From Fidelibacterota bacterium UBA2980 (GTDB taxonomy: Bacteria > Fidelibacterota > Marinisomatia > Marinisomatales > Marinisomataceae): DNA of 15,114 nt. The first letter of the stretch is position 1. Each line of letters opens with the position of its first letter. The position numbers and the translations under genes were made by a program. The notes under the pieces are model-generated. The model saw nothing but the letters and a program-made list of their open reading frames with translations, did no database searches and was not told the DNA's origin. The stretch lies in contig DEAO01000006.1 of NCBI GenBank assembly GCA_002348725.1, positions 8,710 to 23,823 of the forward strand, given 5' to 3'. Shown here in pieces: positions 14,436 to 15,114 of the stretch.

Positions 14436-14466
14436 TACATTATAATTTTTATTAAATTATTACACA
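14436..14466 (+). promoter_or_regulatory. Short intergenic spacer with TATAAT and an AT-only inverted repeat
   Basis: The 31 bases before the DUF502 gene hold TATAAT (14441-14446) without a recognisable -35, overlapping a perfect 7-base inverted repeat (14442-14448 with 14454-14460, five-base loop) made only of A and T. Either could be chance in DNA of this composition. A weak internal promoter is the most that can be suggested. Confidence 0.2.
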
Positions 14467-15081
14467 ATGATGGAAACAATTAAAAAATCATTTTTTGCAG
14501 GTGTTATCGTAATAATACCAATTGGATTAACTGTATATGTTTTAAGAGCAGTATTTGATATGTCTTTGGCAGTGGGAGGTAAAATAGCAGAACCATTAAA
14601 GAAAATTGTTGATGATGCTTTCCCAGGCTTTGATCTGTTAGCATCAATCAGTGGATTATTACTTGTTCTTTTCACACTCATTATTATTGGATTTTTGGCA
14701 AGAAATGTAGCAGGAAGGCGTGTCGTCAAATGGATTGATAATCTATTTAAAAAAATCCCATTAATAAGTATGGTTTATACAACGACAAAACAAATTATAG
14801 AATCATTTTCAGGTGGAAGAGAAAATTCATTTTCAAAAGTAGTATTTGTTGAATATCCAAGAAAAGGTGTATGGACATTGGGATTTGTTACAAAAGAAAC
14901 CAAAAATGATCATAATCAAAGATTTTATAATCTCTTTGTTCCTACCACTCCTAATCCAACATCAGGGTTTTTCTTGATCATACCTATTGATGATGTTAAA
15001 GAGACTGATATTAACGTTGAAGAAGGTTTTCAGATGATTGTTTCTAGTGGAATGGTATCTGGAGATAAAACACCTTTTTAA
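14467..15081 (+). CDS. DUF502 family membrane protein
   Basis: This 204-residue protein of unknown role has two membrane helices (about residues 10-30 and 58-78), followed by a soluble domain. Family markers are the N-terminal FFAGVIVIIPIGLTVYVL (9-26), VEYPRKGVWTLGFVT (128-142) and LFVPTTPNPTSGFFLIIP (156-173), with a final EEGFQMIVSSGMV (185-197). DUF502 proteins are widespread and also occur in plants (COV-type membrane proteins), but no biochemical activity is assigned, so none is claimed. Two ATGs in tandem (14467 and 14470) could serve as start, differing by one residue. No Shine-Dalgarno is visible. The gene is 31 bases after the EamA gene and may share its transcript. Confidence 0.92.
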   Translation: MMETIKKSFFAGVIVIIPIGLTVYVLRAVFDMSLAVGGKIAEPLKKIVDDAFPGFDLLASISGLLLVLFTLIIIGFLARNVAGRRVVKWIDNLFKKIPLISMVYTTTKQIIESFSGGRENSFSKVVFVEYPRKGVWTLGFVTKETKNDHNQRFYNLFVPTTPNPTSGFFLIIPIDDVKETDINVEEGFQMIVSSGMVSGDKTPF

Positions 15082-15104
15082 TAAAAAAATAATTCTATAA
15101 AAAA

Positions 15105-15110
15105 AAGGGG
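15105..15110 (+). promoter_or_regulatory. Likely Shine-Dalgarno of a gene starting just beyond the window
   Basis: AAGGGG occurs four bases from the right edge. The same core stands five bases before atpA (AGGGG) and atpD (AAGGGG). A plus-strand ATG within the next few bases would fit. The stretch 15082-15104 is A-rich and holds CTATAA but no hairpin terminator. Confidence 0.4.
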
Positions 15111-15114
15111 CAAT

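Overview
This AT-rich bacterial window holds 17 protein genes (16 complete, one cut by the left edge) in two divergent blocks that meet at a 78-base intergenic region (8533-8610). Genes are packed with gaps of 0-88 bases or short overlaps. I saw no rRNA, tRNA, insertion sequence, phage gene or CRISPR array, and no gene-free stretch above 100 bases. It reads as a core chromosomal region. The best lineage guess is a marine member of the FCB group, possibly Candidatus Marinimicrobia (SAR406). The reasons are AT-rich streamlined DNA, an AtpB with a signal-peptide-like N-terminus, an epimerase-type threonine dehydrogenase, a bactofilin, and separate secD and secF genes. This is inference from family knowledge, not from a marker gene.

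Minus-strand block (8532 down to 1), in transcription order: parA, parB, an M23/LytM-type membrane-anchored peptidase, a bactofilin, a 65-residue two-helix membrane protein resembling AtpZ/AtpI, then atpB, atpE, atpF, atpH, atpA, atpG and the start of atpD. The first part links chromosome segregation with envelope remodelling and a cytoskeletal scaffold. The second encodes the F1Fo ATP synthase. The c subunit lacks the Na+-ligand pattern, so it is probably H+-coupled. Clear Shine-Dalgarno motifs are seen before atpE, atpA and atpD, which encode the multi-copy subunits, but not before atpB, atpH or atpG.

Plus-strand block (8611 to 15081): an epimerase-type L-threonine 3-dehydrogenase overlapping kbl, which together convert threonine to glycine and acetyl-CoA; then secD and secF, the proton-driven accessory subunits of the Sec translocon; an EamA/DMT-family transporter overlapping secF by one base; and a DUF502 membrane protein. 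The last bases carry an AAGGGG motif like those before atpA and atpD, suggesting another plus-strand gene starts just past the edge.

I found no clearly new multi-gene system. The points most worth following are the parAB/M23/bactofilin/atp super-cluster, the minimal AtpZ-like protein, and the match between ribosome binding sites and ATP synthase stoichiometry.
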